Made by a program: the position numbers and the translations under genes. From IMG/VR virus record IMGVR_UViG_3300023481_000012, positions 1-24,134 of that record: 24,134 nucleotides of DNA. One strand, written 5' to 3'. Below the pieces are notes generated by a model. The model was given only the letters and a program-made list of their open reading frames with translations, did not search any database and was not told where the DNA came from. Shown here in pieces: positions 5,118 through 13,127 of the stretch (position 1 is the stretch's first letter; the number at the start of each line of letters is the position of its first letter). The DNA is from a virus.

Positions 5118-5130
5118 TAATCGGTGATTA
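5118..5130 (+). other. Leader mini-hairpin with GGT triloop
   Basis: TAATC and GATTA are 5-bp inverted arms around GGT, 15 nt before the GTG start of the small terminase. Similar triloop hairpins lie before the portal, the 8804 gene and the scaffold gene. Confidence 0.35.
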
Positions 5131-5145
5131 TAGGATAGTTAGCTA

Positions 5146-5595
5146 GTGGCTAAAAAGAAAGTAGGAAGACCATCAAGTTATAAACCATCATTAAACAATA
5201 TCATAAAGGTAATGTGTGAATTAGGCGCAACCGACAAAGATATTGCAAGGGCTACAGGTAAATCATTAGCCACAATAAATACATGGAAATTAAAGCACCC
5301 TGAATTTCTTGACACCTTAAAGGCCGGCAAGGAAATAGCCGATACCAATGTTGAAAAGGCTTTATATTCAAGAGCAATAGGATATTCCCACAAAGAAGAT
5401 AAAATATTCAATAACAATGGCGAAGCTCTAATTGTACCAACAATAAAACACTACCCACCTGACGCAACATCTTGCATATTCTGGCTTAAAAATAGAAAAA
5501 AAGAGCAATGGAGAGAAAAACCAGAAGATTCACAAGGTGGTAATGATGAATTAGCAGCAGCATTTAAGAAAATACTAGATGCAGTCCCAAATTAA
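5146..5595 (+). CDS. terS: Terminase small subunit
   Basis: A 149-aa protein with the usual layout of the phage small terminase: a basic N-terminus (KKKVGRPSSYKP), a helix-turn-helix (GATDKDIARATGKSLATINTWKLKHPEFL, about 27-55), a helical linker (KAGKEIADTNVEKALYSRAIGY, about 57-78), and the conserved VPTIKHYPPDATSCIFWLKNRKKEQWREK (about 99-127). It recognises the packaging site and stimulates the large subunit. It starts at GTG 5146 with AGGA 10 nt upstream; the frame overlaps the large subunit by 17 nt. The segment after residue 128 is acidic and probably contacts the large subunit. Confidence 0.85.
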   Translation: MAKKKVGRPSSYKPSLNNIIKVMCELGATDKDIARATGKSLATINTWKLKHPEFLDTLKAGKEIADTNVEKALYSRAIGYSHKEDKIFNNNGEALIVPTIKHYPPDATSCIFWLKNRKKEQWREKPEDSQGGNDELAAAFKKILDAVPN

Positions 5596-6901
5596 CCCAA
5601 AATTAGAAAGAGAACTTAAACGCTGGTATCACCTAAAAGATATCTCAGAGCAAGTAAGGCTAATAACAGAAACCTATCGATTTAAAGTTATTCCAGCAGG
5701 AAGGCGCTCAGGAAAAACAGAACGATTTAAACGAAAGCTAATCAAAGAAGCATCAGCAAACGATAATGAACTCTATTTCGCAGCAGCTCCAACACATCAA
5801 CAGGTTAAGAAGATATTCTGGGACGACCTAAAGCTATTATCATTATCCTCTCAACACTCAAAAAGACCATCAGAATCAGAACTTAAAATATATATGCCTA
5901 ACGGTACTGAGATTCATTTAATCGGATTAGATAAACCAGAACGGTTCGAGGGTGTACCTTGGACTGGCGGTGGCATCGATGAAATAGCAGACATTAAAGC
6001 GGATGCGTGGGAATGTCATATATTACCAGCATTAAACACTGTTAACCCATTAAGACCTGATTATAGGGCGTGGTGTTGGTTACTTGGCGTACCTGACGGC
6101 CTTAACCATTATTATGATATGGCTGAATATGCCAAAGAAGGAAATGACCCTGACTGGGGTTACTATCACTGGAAAAGTTCCGAGATATTACCTAAAGACG
6201 TAATAGACTCACTTAAGCGACAATTAGGTGATAAGCAGTTCAGGCAAGAAATGGAAGCATCCTTTGAAACTGTATCAGGTCGAATATATGAAGACTATTG
6301 CAGCGATAACCACACAAATAGAGAAATAAAAGAAACTGACGAATTAATATGGATGCACGATCAAAACTTTACCCCCTTATCAAGCGCAATAGGCGTTAAA
6401 GACGGTAATGACGTTTACCTTATGGATGAGATAATACTAACCTCCGCCATATCAAAACAATCAGCAATGGAATTTGTGGATAAATTCAAATACCATAAAA
6501 ACAAGAAGGTTACAATTTATGGCGATCCAGCAGGACGAGCAGGTGAAAAACACGGCCATGCATCTGATTACACCGATATTGAGGAAGTACTAAGAAAGAA
6601 TGAGTGGGATTACGTTAGACGCGTTAAAAAGAAACACCCAGCCATTAAAGATAGGCAAAACGCAGTTAGAGCAAAGATTAAGAACGCCGATAACGAGATA
6701 TCACTATTTGTTAACCCTGTTACCGCTAAATGGTGCGATAAAGGCTTAAAGACCGTACAGGTTAAAAAAGGCTCAACATTTCAAGAAGAGCAAAAAGATA
6801 ACCAATATCAACACATAACCACAGCAATTGGATATATGATTGATTATGACTTCCCAGTGGATGAGACTATGTTCTCGTTAGATGTTAAATTTGTACGTTG
6901 A
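5579..6901 (+). CDS. terL: Terminase large subunit
   Basis: A 440-aa packaging motor. The N-terminal ATPase has Walker A GRRSGKT (41-47) and Walker B GGIDEI (131-136, with Asp134 and Glu135). The C-terminal nuclease of RNase H fold shows a first acidic strand with Asp261 (HDQNF) and a second with Asp316 (YGDPAG); a His412/IGYMID segment stands where motif III belongs. The enzyme cuts concatemeric DNA and drives it into the prohead. Length is normal for the family. It overlaps the small subunit by 17 nt. Its TGA stop forms part of the -35 box of the next promoter. Confidence 0.93.
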   Translation: MQSQINPKLERELKRWYHLKDISEQVRLITETYRFKVIPAGRRSGKTERFKRKLIKEASANDNELYFAAAPTHQQVKKIFWDDLKLLSLSSQHSKRPSESELKIYMPNGTEIHLIGLDKPERFEGVPWTGGGIDEIADIKADAWECHILPALNTVNPLRPDYRAWCWLLGVPDGLNHYYDMAEYAKEGNDPDWGYYHWKSSEILPKDVIDSLKRQLGDKQFRQEMEASFETVSGRIYEDYCSDNHTNREIKETDELIWMHDQNFTPLSSAIGVKDGNDVYLMDEIILTSAISKQSAMEFVDKFKYHKNKKVTIYGDPAGRAGEKHGHASDYTDIEEVLRKNEWDYVRRVKKKHPAIKDRQNAVRAKIKNADNEISLFVNPVTAKWCDKGLKTVQVKKGSTFQEEQKDNQYQHITTAIGYMIDYDFPVDETMFSLDVKFVR

Positions 6902-6926
6902 TAAATACCACAATCTTTTATATACT
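6898..6926 (+). promoter_or_regulatory. Late promoter before the portal gene
   Basis: TTGATA (6898-6903), which contains the TGA stop of the large terminase, is followed after 17 nt by TATACT (6921-6926). The predicted start near 6933 leaves a leader of about 56 nt with a small hairpin (6957-6967) and an AGGA SD (6977-6980). Confidence 0.55.
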
Positions 6927-6956
6927 TTAACAATATACGTTCTGTGAGCGTTCATT

Positions 6957-6967
6957 GGCTGGTGGCC
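6957..6967 (+). other. Leader mini-hairpin GGCTGGTGGCC
   Basis: GGCT and GGCC pair (one G-T wobble) around a GGT triloop, 21 nt before the portal start. The identical 11-mer is found at 8773-8783. Confidence 0.4.
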
Positions 6968-6988
6968 TAAAAGAATAGGATAAGGCCT

Positions 6989-8395
6989 GTGACCGTATCA
7001 TCACAACACAAAGATTACACAAAATACCTACCCAGATGGGAATTAGCTCGCGACTCAGTAGAAGGCGCTCCGGCTATCAAGTCTCGAAATGGTGGTAAAA
7101 CATACCTCCCACAACCAAATGCAGAAGATACCCGCAACGAAAACAACGAACGTTACAAGTCATACTTAACCCGAGCTAATTACGTCAATTTTGTAGGTCA
7201 TACCAAAAAAGGGATGATTGGCATGGTCTTTCGTAAAGAGATGTTCGTTGAACTACCAAGCGAATTAGAGTACCTAGAGAAAGACTTTAATGGCGGCGGC
7301 TTATCCTTAGAGCAATCAGTTCGATCGATTCTAGGTGATACCATAGAAACAGCTAGGTTTGGTCTATTAGTAGACTTTCCAGAAACTGATGAAGAAACCC
7401 CAAAGACTAAAGCCAATACAGCAGATTTAAAATCCAATATCCTAAGTTACCGATCAGAAGCAATACTTAACTGGCGTACAGGTGTATTTAATGGCAACAA
7501 GAAACTAATCCTTGTTGTGTTAAAAGAGGAAGTAGAAGAAATACAGGAAGACGGTTTCAGCGTTGATGTTGTTGACCAATATCGAGTATTGAGATTAAAC
7601 GAAGGTGTTTATACTCAACAATTGTATGACAAAAATGAAGAACCTAAAGGGCCAGAAGTAACCCCCACTAAATCAGATAAGTCAAAATGGGACACTATCC
7701 CTTTTCAATTCGTAGGAGCACAAAATAATGATGAATCGGTTGATGATGCACCTCTTTACGCTATGGCTGAGGTTAATATTTCTCACTATCGTAATAGTGC
7801 TGATTACGAGGAATCTAGTTTTATGGTGGGTCAGCCTACCCCTTGGGCTTCTGGTCTCACTCAAGGATGGGTTGATGAAGTTCTTAAAGGCAGTGTTGCA
7901 TTAGGTTCAAGAGCTTTTATAGCATTACCGGAAGGTGGTGAAGCTGGTTTATTGCAAGCAGAGCCAAACACAATGCCATTTGAAGGCATGAAGCACAAAG
8001 AAGAACAAATGATTAAAATCGGCGCTCGTATCATTCAAGATAATTCAGGCGTTGAAACAGCAGAGGCCGCTAAAATACGCTTTGCAGGTCAAACCTCAGA
8101 ATTAGCATCTATCGTTGGTAACATCGAAAGCGCATTAACAACAGTAATCGAATGGGCAGGCTTTTATATGGGTGTGGATGGTGAAGCCTTAATTGAACTT
8201 AACCGTCAATTCTATGACATTACACTAGACGCTCAACAAGTAATGGCAATGATTCAACTATCAGATATCGGCGTTATGGATAATGAGGATATTCAAGGCA
8301 ACCTTAAGCGCGCTAATTGGATAGATTCAGATAAAAAAACTAATGACGCTGTTGACAATTTAGAAAATAAAGGTATCGATTTATCTACTCCATAG
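6989..8395 (+). CDS. Portal protein (DUF4055-type)
   Basis: A 468-aa protein that fits the DUF4055 portal family: HKDYTKYLPRWELARDSVEG near the N-terminus, YLTRANYVNFVGHTKKGMIGMVFRKE (about 59-84), IPFQFVGAQN near 240, HYRNSADYEESSFMVGQPTPW near 270 and a helical crown-type C-terminus. It would form the dodecameric DNA channel that docks terminase and later the connector. It starts at GTG 6989 with AGGA 8 nt upstream. It ends at TAG 8393-8395, but the same frame stays open for another 125 codons, so a longer read-through form of about 594 aa is possible. Confidence 0.85.
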   Translation: MTVSSQHKDYTKYLPRWELARDSVEGAPAIKSRNGGKTYLPQPNAEDTRNENNERYKSYLTRANYVNFVGHTKKGMIGMVFRKEMFVELPSELEYLEKDFNGGGLSLEQSVRSILGDTIETARFGLLVDFPETDEETPKTKANTADLKSNILSYRSEAILNWRTGVFNGNKKLILVVLKEEVEEIQEDGFSVDVVDQYRVLRLNEGVYTQQLYDKNEEPKGPEVTPTKSDKSKWDTIPFQFVGAQNNDESVDDAPLYAMAEVNISHYRNSADYEESSFMVGQPTPWASGLTQGWVDEVLKGSVALGSRAFIALPEGGEAGLLQAEPNTMPFEGMKHKEEQMIKIGARIIQDNSGVETAEAAKIRFAGQTSELASIVGNIESALTTVIEWAGFYMGVDGEALIELNRQFYDITLDAQQVMAMIQLSDIGVMDNEDIQGNLKRANWIDSDKKTNDAVDNLENKGIDLSTP

Positions 8396-8437
8396 CAAAA
8401 TAATGACGAATCAGCCAATGAAACAGATCCAGTATTA

Positions 8438-8773
8438 ATGGAAATACTACAACGTCTATCAGAACCTAAACAGGAATTTATACCTAGCGACCCATTGAAA
8501 CCTACATTTATAGCTGGTGATACACCTGCATCTATACAACCAAACATAACAGTGGAAGCACCAATAGTTAATGTCACATTACCAGAAGGGTTAATAACAC
8601 TACCTGAAAACATGGTAACGGTAACGGTAGAAGCTCCACAAATTCAGGTTGAATCCCCACAAATAACAATCGAAGGCACAACAACACAAATTACCCCATC
8701 AAAGGGTAAGGTAATTAAGTTAGTAAAAAATGACAGCGGCGTTATATCCGGTGCTGACGTAACCGAAAAATAG
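8438..8773 (+). CDS. Portal C-terminal extension or separate proline-rich protein
   Basis: This frame is the same as that of the portal and is continuous with it after the TAG at 8393 (codons 8396-8437 give an acidic linker QNNDESANETDPVL). The 111-aa part from ATG 8438 is rich in Val/Pro/Glu strands (APIVNVTLPEG, VEAPQIQVESPQITIEG), ending KGKVIKLVKND.SGVI, a layout I associate with C-terminal tails of phage head proteins. ATG 8438 has no SD, which argues against independent translation. It may be a read-through extension, a portal split by an amber mutation, or a real small gene. Confidence 0.6.
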   Translation: MEILQRLSEPKQEFIPSDPLKPTFIAGDTPASIQPNITVEAPIVNVTLPEGLITLPENMVTVTVEAPQIQVESPQITIEGTTTQITPSKGKVIKLVKNDSGVISGADVTEK

Positions 8774-8783
8774 GCTGGTGGCC
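8773..8783 (+). other. Leader mini-hairpin GGCTGGTGGCC (second copy)
   Basis: Exact copy of the 11-mer at 6957-6967, beginning on the last base of the preceding TAG and 20 nt before ATG 8804. No promoter is evident here, which suggests an RNA-level or spacer role for the copy. Confidence 0.4.
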
Positions 8784-8803
8784 ACAAACATGAGGATTAG
8801 ATA

Positions 8804-9139
8804 ATGGCATTCGTAGCAGCGGATTGGACAATTTTGCGATCAACTGGAGCTAATCCATTTGAAATAGATTATGTAAGTGATGCTCATGCGGGTACGGCAC
8901 CAACTTATTCAACAGGTATTGAACTACATAGAGCCTTACAAGACTTTGCAGATGATCCCGCGGATGGAACGGAAGAAATCAGTGTAGTCGATTTAGTCCC
9001 ATCCCAACGTGGCGGTGTTGATACAAATATTAGATTAATTAATAGTTATCACATCACACCAACAGCAGCAGAGCATTTAATTGATCAAATAAATCAAGAT
9101 GCACTAGCCTTGATACTAATAGCAATAGGGTGTGATTAA
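8804..9139 (+). CDS. Head-cluster protein sharing a domain with the Tat-signal protein
   Basis: A 111-aa protein with SD GAGG 8 nt upstream. DWTI (7-10), IELHRALQDFADD (39-51) and D..I.L.N.Y.I...AA.HL (73-92) match in order the mature part of the protein at 4627-5088. From memory, long virion proteins of some other phages begin with a similar pattern and continue far beyond; if so, this is a shortened copy whose end (ALALILIAIGCD) is unrelated. Its place between portal and MuF-like genes suggests a virion role. The stop overlaps the next ATG by 1 nt. Confidence 0.6.
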   Translation: MAFVAADWTILRSTGANPFEIDYVSDAHAGTAPTYSTGIELHRALQDFADDPADGTEEISVVDLVPSQRGGVDTNIRLINSYHITPTAAEHLIDQINQDALALILIAIGCD

Positions 9140-10185
9140 TGTCAGCTAATACTTTCGCTATAGATGCCATGACACGCCACCAAATCCACATACAGCGATT
9201 ATCGGGCGGCATGGTTAATCGTATCATCCCATTTCTTGACAGTATGAGCGACGATATAAGCAATAGAATAGCGGCTGGTAATTTAACTCAATTTCAATCA
9301 CAAAGGCTATCTTTGATACAAAGGGATATCGATCTAATCGTTTCAAGCTCAATGTCTACTATGGGTACTCAATTAAATCTTGAATTAAACGAGTTCGGAA
9401 ATTATGAGACAGGGTTTACGCAAAGATTACTAGATAGAATGATAACATTATCAGCTACATCGGTAGGCGTTAATCGAATAGCGGCTTTAATATCAGACAC
9501 GCCGATGAGTTTAGTATCAGGTAAAAAGGTCGTTAATTTAACTATTGATCAAGCCATTAACCAATTTGCAGGTACAGCAGCAAGAGACGTTACCCATGTT
9601 ATCCAAACAGGAATAGCAGAGGGTAAAACAACATCTGAAATCTCAAGACAAGCAACTAGGTTAGTTAAAAATAGAACCCGCGCTCAAACTGAGGCATTAA
9701 TTAGAACAGCGGCTAATCATACCGGCACATTGGCAAGGGGCCAAACATACGCAGAGAATGCCGACATTATTGATCGAGAGAAGTTTGTCGCCACATTAGA
9801 TAGCAGAACCTCATTAACATGTTCAGCCAATGACGGTAAACACTTTCAAATAGGTGAAGGCCCAATGCCAGCATTACATTTTAATTGTCGCTCAGTAAGA
9901 ATACCAATAGTGCACCCTGATTTCGTTATTGGAGACTTGAAAGGTGAACGTCCATCTATCGGATCCGATGGTGCTAAAGTGGTTAGCGGTCAATCAACTT
10001 ACGGCGGTTGGTTAAGAAAACAGCCGGTTAGTTTCCAGAATGAGGCTTTAGGCCCAGAAAGGGCAAAACTATTCCGTAATGGTGGCCTATCAATCGATAA
10101 GTTTACGAATGACCGAGACATAACTTACACACTTGATGAATTAAGAGGTTTAGAGCCTCAAGCCTTTGAGAGAGCTAATCTTTGA
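9139..10185 (+). CDS. MuF-like head morphogenesis protein
   Basis: A 348-aa protein of the Mu gpF / SPP1 gp7 head morphogenesis family. The N-terminal 200 residues are helical; the diagnostic C-terminal part has ATLDSRTSLTCSANDGKHF (218-236), GPMPALHFNCRS (241-252) and RIPIVHP. The Thr/Cys/His pattern resembles a small metal or toxin-like fold in the family. These minor head proteins associate with the portal and may travel with the DNA. It overlaps the 8804 gene by 1 nt. Its TGA stop lies in the -35 box of the next promoter. Confidence 0.85.
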   Translation: MSANTFAIDAMTRHQIHIQRLSGGMVNRIIPFLDSMSDDISNRIAAGNLTQFQSQRLSLIQRDIDLIVSSSMSTMGTQLNLELNEFGNYETGFTQRLLDRMITLSATSVGVNRIAALISDTPMSLVSGKKVVNLTIDQAINQFAGTAARDVTHVIQTGIAEGKTTSEISRQATRLVKNRTRAQTEALIRTAANHTGTLARGQTYAENADIIDREKFVATLDSRTSLTCSANDGKHFQIGEGPMPALHFNCRSVRIPIVHPDFVIGDLKGERPSIGSDGAKVVSGQSTYGGWLRKQPVSFQNEALGPERAKLFRNGGLSIDKFTNDRDITYTLDELRGLEPQAFERANL

Positions 10186-10210
10186 AAACACACTAAAAAT
10201 GTGCTATATA
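10182..10210 (+). promoter_or_regulatory. Late promoter before scaffold and coat genes
   Basis: TTGAAA (10182-10187), containing the TGA stop of the MuF-like gene, is followed after 17 nt by TATATA (10205-10210). The predicted start is near 10217. An inverted repeat CTATAT/ATATAG (10204-10220) overlaps the -10 box. Confidence 0.5.
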
Positions 10211-10233
10211 TACCATATAGTTTGTGACTAATC

Positions 10234-10244
10234 GTCCTGTGGAC
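10234..10244 (+). other. Leader mini-hairpin with TGT triloop
   Basis: GTCC and GGAC pair perfectly around TGT, 11 nt before ATG 10256 and just before the SD AAGGT. It is the fourth such hairpin in the late leaders. Confidence 0.35.
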
Positions 10245-10255
10245 AAGGTAGAATA

Positions 10256-10939
10256 ATGATACTAAATAACATGAGATTCAAATCACGCAAATTTCGTGAG
10301 GAAGCTGGTGAAGGTGAAGGAAGTACAGGCCCTACAATTGAGGAGTTACAAGCTCAATTAACAGATTTAACAGGGCAGTTTGACCGAGTAAAGAATAAGA
10401 ACGATGAACTATTAACCGAGGCTAAACGCGCTAAAAATGCGAAACGTGAAGCTGAGGAACTTGCTAAACGTGAAGCTGATAAAAAACTGTTAGCTTCTAG
10501 TAATTACGAAGAGTTACACAAATCTAGCGAACTCGAAAGAGAAAAGCTAAATAACGAACTATCAGACCTAAAGAATAACATCTCTAAGGGTAAGGTAGAG
10601 ACAGCAGCATTAAAAATAGCTGGTGAAATAGCAGAGGGCGATAACATTAGCCTGATATCTGATTTTATCACTAAGCGATTAAAGTATGCTGATGGTCTAG
10701 TCCAAGTAGTAAATGATAGTGGTGAATTAACCGTATCTAGCTTGGATGAACTAAAAAAAGAATTTGAGACTAATGCTAAATTTTCAGCACTAGTTAAAGG
10801 TAACAAATCATCCGGTGGTGGTGCTTCCGGTGGGTCAAATGGCGGCGGTGCTGCAAAAGAGATGCCGCGTCAAGAATTTGACGCACTAGATCACATTGCT
10901 CGGGCCAAGTTTATAAAGTCCGGGGGTATACCAACATAA
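10256..10939 (+). CDS. Capsid scaffolding protein
   Basis: A 227-aa protein just upstream of the coat gene. Residues about 28-110 are a long, charged coiled coil (EELQAQLTDLTGQFDRVKNKNDELL, then KRAKNAKREAEELAKREADKK), followed by a Gly/Ser-rich linker (about 183-200) and a short C-terminal tail that may bind coat. Such proteins guide coat into the correct prohead and leave before packaging. SD AAGGT lies 6-10 nt from ATG 10256. Gene order and composition support the call; there is no protease domain in it, so a separate protease does not seem to be encoded here. Confidence 0.8.
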   Translation: MILNNMRFKSRKFREEAGEGEGSTGPTIEELQAQLTDLTGQFDRVKNKNDELLTEAKRAKNAKREAEELAKREADKKLLASSNYEELHKSSELEREKLNNELSDLKNNISKGKVETAALKIAGEIAEGDNISLISDFITKRLKYADGLVQVVNDSGELTVSSLDELKKEFETNAKFSALVKGNKSSGGGASGGSNGGGAAKEMPRQEFDALDHIARAKFIKSGGIPT

Positions 10940-10957
10940 CCGAATGAGGAAATAAAA

Positions 10958-12100
10958 ATGGCTGAGAATGTAATTACTGGATTAATCCCAGATATTTATG
11001 AGGCTCTTGACATCACATCAAGAGAGTTAGTAGGTTTAGTACCTGCTGTAACTATGAACGCAAGCGCAGAACGCGCAGCATTAAACGAAAATATTAGAGT
11101 ATCTATTGAGCCTACAGCAAATGTAAGTGATATTACTCCATCAATGACTTTAACTGAGCCAACAGGACAAACAACTGGCTTTACAGATATCGTTATTACT
11201 AAAGAGCGAGCTGCTGAATTTGGCTTTATTGGCAATCAGCAAATGGCTTTACAGAATGGCGTTGGTTATCAAAACAGTCGAGCTGGTAAAATTGCTCAAG
11301 CCCTTCGAAGCTTAACAAATGAGTTTGAAACAGATTTAGCAGCATTACATACTACTTTTTCACGTGCATATGGTACTGCTGGAACCACTCCTTTCTCAAC
11401 AGCTAATGATTATACAGAAGCTTCTAACGCACTTAAAATTCTAAAAGATAACGGTTCACCTCAAAGCGATAACCACATGGTAATTAATACTACCGCTGGT
11501 GCTAACTTTATCGGTAAACAGTCTGCTGTTAATTCTGCTGGTACTGATAGCATGTTACGTCAAGGTGTATTACTTGATTTAGTTGGAATGCCTTTACGTG
11601 AATCAGCTCAAATCAACACAACTACTGCTGGTACTGGTACATCTTATACATCAGATACTACCGGTTACGCGATTGGTTCAACTTCAATCACATTAATTAC
11701 CGGCTCTGGTACTGTACTGGCTGGCGATACCGTGACATGGGCGGGTGATAACAATAAGTATGTTGTGGCTACTGGCGTAACAGCTCCGGGAACTATCGTT
11801 TTAGCTGCCCCAGGATTACGTGTTGCAATACCAGCATCAACGGTCGCTATGACTGTAGGCTCAGCATCAGCTCGTAACATGTGCTTTAACCGTTCAGCTC
11901 TGGTTTTAGCTACACGTGTACCAGCAATGCCAGAAGAAGGCGACCAAGCATCAGACGGCATAATTATCACAGATCCACATTCAGGCTTAACTTTTGAGTT
12001 TTTGATGTATAAAGGCCGCAGAAAAGTACGCTACGAAGTAGGTGCAGCATGGGGTGTTAAAAACATTAAACCAGAACATACAGCCTTACTATTAGGTTAA
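10958..12100 (+). CDS. Major capsid protein (P22 coat-like)
   Basis: A 380-aa protein placed directly after the scaffold. The N-terminus (ITGLIPDIYEALDITSRELVGLVPAV) and the sequence around VSIEPTANVSDITPSM and GFIGNQQMALQNG resemble the P22 coat (gene 5) family of HK97 fold. The central region (about 225-305, Thr/Gly/Val-rich, beta) looks like an inserted surface domain, as P22 coat has. The C-terminus (LTFEFLMYKGRRKVRYEVGAAWGVKNIKPEHTALLLG) is well formed. SD GAGG lies 9 nt before ATG. A hairpin follows the stop. There is no cleavable delta domain visible, in keeping with a separate scaffold. Confidence 0.88.
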   Translation: MAENVITGLIPDIYEALDITSRELVGLVPAVTMNASAERAALNENIRVSIEPTANVSDITPSMTLTEPTGQTTGFTDIVITKERAAEFGFIGNQQMALQNGVGYQNSRAGKIAQALRSLTNEFETDLAALHTTFSRAYGTAGTTPFSTANDYTEASNALKILKDNGSPQSDNHMVINTTAGANFIGKQSAVNSAGTDSMLRQGVLLDLVGMPLRESAQINTTTAGTGTSYTSDTTGYAIGSTSITLITGSGTVLAGDTVTWAGDNNKYVVATGVTAPGTIVLAAPGLRVAIPASTVAMTVGSASARNMCFNRSALVLATRVPAMPEEGDQASDGIIITDPHSGLTFEFLMYKGRRKVRYEVGAAWGVKNIKPEHTALLLG

Positions 12101-12106
12101 TCAATA

Positions 12107-12126
12107 AGGGAGGTTTCGGCTTCCCT
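12107..12126 (+). terminator. Hairpin after the coat gene (attenuator or mRNA-stability element)
   Basis: AGGGAGG pairs with CTTCCCT (7 bp, one G-T wobble) around the loop TTTCGG. No T-run follows, so full termination is unlikely. It may lower downstream expression or protect the 3' end of the coat message. Confidence 0.4.
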
Positions 12127-12145
12127 ACTTCAATGAGGTAAAACA

Positions 12146-12298
12146 ATGGATAATTCAGATATTTGCGAGACAGTAAAAGTAGTTCATGCTGAGGGTTACA
12201 TGGTTATTAATAAATCAGACCTAACTAAAGACCATAAGATTTATAAAGAAAAGTCTGAAGTAGCTGAAAAACCTAAGAGCGGTAAAAAGGCTAAATAA
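12146..12298 (+). CDS. Small lysine-rich protein after the coat gene (50 aa)
   Basis: ATG 12146 has SD GAGGT 6 nt upstream, and the 50-codon frame ends in TAA sharing one base with the next ATG. The N-terminal part (ETVKVVHAEGYMVINKSDL) is strand-like and the tail is Lys-rich (KPKSGKKAK). Many phages have a short ORF here, between coat and the first connector. No function is known to me. Confidence 0.65.
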   Translation: MDNSDICETVKVVHAEGYMVINKSDLTKDHKIYKEKSEVAEKPKSGKKAK

Positions 12299-12774
12299 TG
12301 GCTGCTATAGTTGTAGAAGATGGTACAGGACTAGCAACTAGCAATAGTTATGTATCTAATACTGAGATAAATGCTTATGTAGCTGATAGGGGTTTTACGG
12401 CTGTAACTAGCCCTGAAACACTAGCTCATATTGCTATGGACTGGCTAGAACAGCAAAACTTCAAAGGCGATAAAAATACAGACGCTCAAGCCCTTCAATG
12501 GCCTCGAGCTAACGTTGATATCGATGGTTACACAGTCTTAACAACTACAATTCCACAACTATTGAAAGATGCTCAAATTGAGTTAGTAATTGCTATTAGC
12601 GCAGGTACTAGCCCATTAGCTAATTTAGAGCGTGAAACTAAGATAGAAAAGGTTGACGTTATTGAAGTTGAATATATGACATCTTCACGCAGTCAAACCT
12701 ATTTACAAGCCGTTGAATTTAAGCTTAAGAAATTACTTAAACATAGCGGTCAATTAAGGTCTATCAGGGTATGA
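12298..12774 (+). CDS. Head-tail connector / DnaT-like adaptor protein
   Basis: A 158-aa protein of the family often labelled putative DnaT-like: IVVEDGTGLATSNSYVSNTEINAYVADRG (4-32), a helical part with MDWLEQQNFKGDK, and ALQWPRANVDIDG (64-76). Despite the label, its place right after coat indicates a head completion protein that binds the portal ring. Gene order alone supports this role. It is coupled to its neighbours by a 1-nt overlap upstream and 4-nt downstream. Confidence 0.75.
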   Translation: MAAIVVEDGTGLATSNSYVSNTEINAYVADRGFTAVTSPETLAHIAMDWLEQQNFKGDKNTDAQALQWPRANVDIDGYTVLTTTIPQLLKDAQIELVIAISAGTSPLANLERETKIEKVDVIEVEYMTSSRSQTYLQAVEFKLKKLLKHSGQLRSIRV

Positions 12775-13127
12775 GTTTTTACTCAAACTTAGCAGTAACG
12801 GCAAGAAAGTTATTAACTGATAAAGGCCAACAAGTAACACTAACAAGGTCAGTAACAGCAGGATTTGATCCTGTACCAGGAATAGATACACCAGCAGCAA
12901 GCACAACTATTACAGGTTATGGCGCTGCATTTGGTTATAACAAGCGTGAGATAGACGGCACTTTAATTCAATCAGGTGACATTCGATTCGTATTAGAGGC
13001 CACTACAAGCGCACCAGAGAACGGCGATACAATGCCTATTGATAGCACTACTTATAGAGTAATGAACGTAAGACAAGTTAACCCTGCCGGTATAGCGGTA
13101 TTATATGAGTGTCAATTAAGAGAATGA
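12771..13127 (+). CDS. Head-closure (stopper) protein
   Basis: A 118-aa beta-rich protein. KLLTDKGQQVTLTR (14-27) and the later VLEATTSAPENGDTMPIDSTTYRVMNVRQVNPAGIAVLYECQLRE fit the small-barrel head-tail stopper proteins (SPP1 gp16-like). It would plug the connector until the tail joins. Call rests on gene order and overall pattern. It overlaps its neighbours on both sides by 4 nt. Confidence 0.65.
   Translation: MSFYSNLAVTARKLLTDKGQQVTLTRSVTAGFDPVPGIDTPAASTTITGYGAAFGYNKREIDGTLIQSGDIRFVLEATTSAPENGDTMPIDSTTYRVMNVRQVNPAGIAVLYECQLRE

Noticed and set aside
3694-8395. A recoded genetic code (TGA as Trp or TAG as Gln)
   Set aside because: Many intact genes in the window end in TGA and several in TAG, with the next gene starting at once, so general recoding does not fit; local read-through or mutation remains possible.
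11665-11970. Leftward frame opposite the coat gene
   Set aside because: A composition effect of the Thr/Val-rich coat insertion; no start signal.
12107-12126. Strong intrinsic terminator after the coat gene
   Set aside because: No T-run follows the stem; kept only as an attenuator or stability hairpin.
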